Of a DNA stretch of 6,177 nucleotides, positions 5,878 to 6,177 are shown piece after piece (position 1 is the stretch's first letter; every line of letters starts with the position of its first letter). The DNA comes from Desulfobacteraceae bacterium (GTDB lineage: Bacteria; Desulfobacterota; DSM-4660; Desulfatiglandales; Desulfatiglandaceae): positions 1 through 6,177 of the forward strand of contig JAUUVE010000140.1 in NCBI GenBank assembly GCA_030589715.1. The letters run 5' to 3'. The notes under the pieces are model-generated. The model was not told where the DNA came from. It did no database searches and saw only the letters and a list, made by a program, of their open reading frames with translations. Position numbers and translations under genes: made by a program.

Positions 5878-6177
5878 CCGTGTATTTGGTAATTCAGTAA
5901 TCCCAGGTGAAAGACCGCAACATTTCAATAGGCTCGAGGGATAAACCCAGTTTATTGAGAACTTACCTTCATTTAAACCAACATGGCGGAATAACGCCCA
6001 ACGTGTGATTTGGGGTGAAGTTTCAGTGGTAATTTTGTATGTTCTCAGTAATCTCGTGCACCGTGAGGTTCAGCCGTTTCTTTCAGGCGCTCTCTAAACC
6101 AGTAGTCGTAGGGTGGCTGATATTTGGGGTTTTGCCGAAACCATGGAGAAGCCAATAGGATTCATCAGGAGAAAACC
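5878..6177. other. 300-base region after the operon without a convincing gene
   Basis: No frame here looks like a complete gene. Visible are a 6-base palindrome with a 3-base centre, ATAAAC-CCA-GTTTAT (5941-5955); a 9-base direct repeat TCAGTAATC (5894-5902 and 6045-6053), each copy preceded at a different distance by GGTAATT; and a short CCCAA/TTGGG stem (5997-6001 with 6010-6014) without a T-run. I see no clear intrinsic terminator after the second dehydrogenase. AGGAG at 6167-6171 could serve a gene starting just past the right edge. Minus-strand frames at the right end are listed separately. Confidence 0.6.
6045..6177 (-). pseudogene. Possible decayed 3' end of a minus-strand gene (unrecognised)
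   Basis: Reading leftwards from the edge on the minus strand, one frame is open until a stop at 6083-6085 and contains ESYWLLHGFGKTP. A second frame, closed by two TGA codons near the edge, is open from about 6161 to a TGA at 6045-6047 and contains the aromatic- and charge-rich YQPPYDYWFRERL followed by KETAEPHGARDY. A one-base shift at the GGGGTTTT run (6126-6133) would join the two. The peptide has the look of real protein, but I do not recognise the family, and three short frames at a window edge are weak evidence. It could equally be chance or a small separate peptide starting at TTG 6155. Confidence 0.2.

Noticed and set aside
5997..6014. CCCAA/TTGGG hairpin as terminator of the operon
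   Set aside because: The stem has only five pairs, no T-run follows, and it lies 120 bases after the last stop codon.
6143..6177. Plus-strand ATG at 6143 starting MEKPIGFIRRK
   Set aside because: Only 11 complete codons are visible, there is no good ribosome binding site before it, and minus-strand frames overlap the same bases.

Overview
The window shows four protein-coding genes, all on the + strand. They are an enoyl-CoA hydratase cut by the left edge, an 878-residue protein that joins a complete 2-oxoacid dehydrogenase E2 to a complete dihydrolipoamide dehydrogenase (E3), and two adjacent, dissimilar acyl-CoA dehydrogenases. The gene style suggests a bacterium of middling GC content with strong GGAGG-type ribosome binding sites and clustered acyl-CoA metabolism genes. 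The E3 active-site motif (CLNRGCVPTKAL) and the paired acyl-CoA dehydrogenases would fit an anaerobic fatty-acid, amino-acid or aromatic-acid degrader such as a Desulfobacterota member. That assignment is an inference from style only; no taxonomic marker is present.

Layout. Positions 1-716 hold the hydratase, with its first 20-25 residues missing. After 20 bases comes the E2-E3 fusion (737-3373). A 159-base gap follows, filled mostly by a long imperfect palindrome built from short GCGCATRG-type units (about 3378-3472). Acyl-CoA dehydrogenase 1 (3533-4714) and, 29 bases later, acyl-CoA dehydrogenase 2 (4744-5877) start from nearly identical initiation regions. The last 300 bases (5878-6177) hold no convincing gene. 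They contain a few small repeats and, on the minus strand at the edge, broken frames that might be the end of a decayed gene.

How the genes could work together. A 2-oxoacid dehydrogenase complex converts a 2-oxoacid to an acyl-CoA and regenerates its lipoyl group with the attached E3, giving NADH. An acyl-CoA dehydrogenase then makes the 2,3-enoyl-CoA, and the hydratase adds water. This is the order of steps in degradation of branched-chain or related 2-oxoacids. The E1 decarboxylase needed to start the sequence is not in the window, so the substrate cannot be named.

The two acyl-CoA dehydrogenases carry complementary losses of key motifs. Number 1 keeps the substrate-loop signature and a candidate catalytic Glu. 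Number 2 lacks both but keeps the FAD-binding Arg/Gln segment. They probably form one heteromeric enzyme. The two most interesting points are the E2-E3 fusion, with what looks like a scar of a former gene boundary at its junction, and this complementary dehydrogenase pair.
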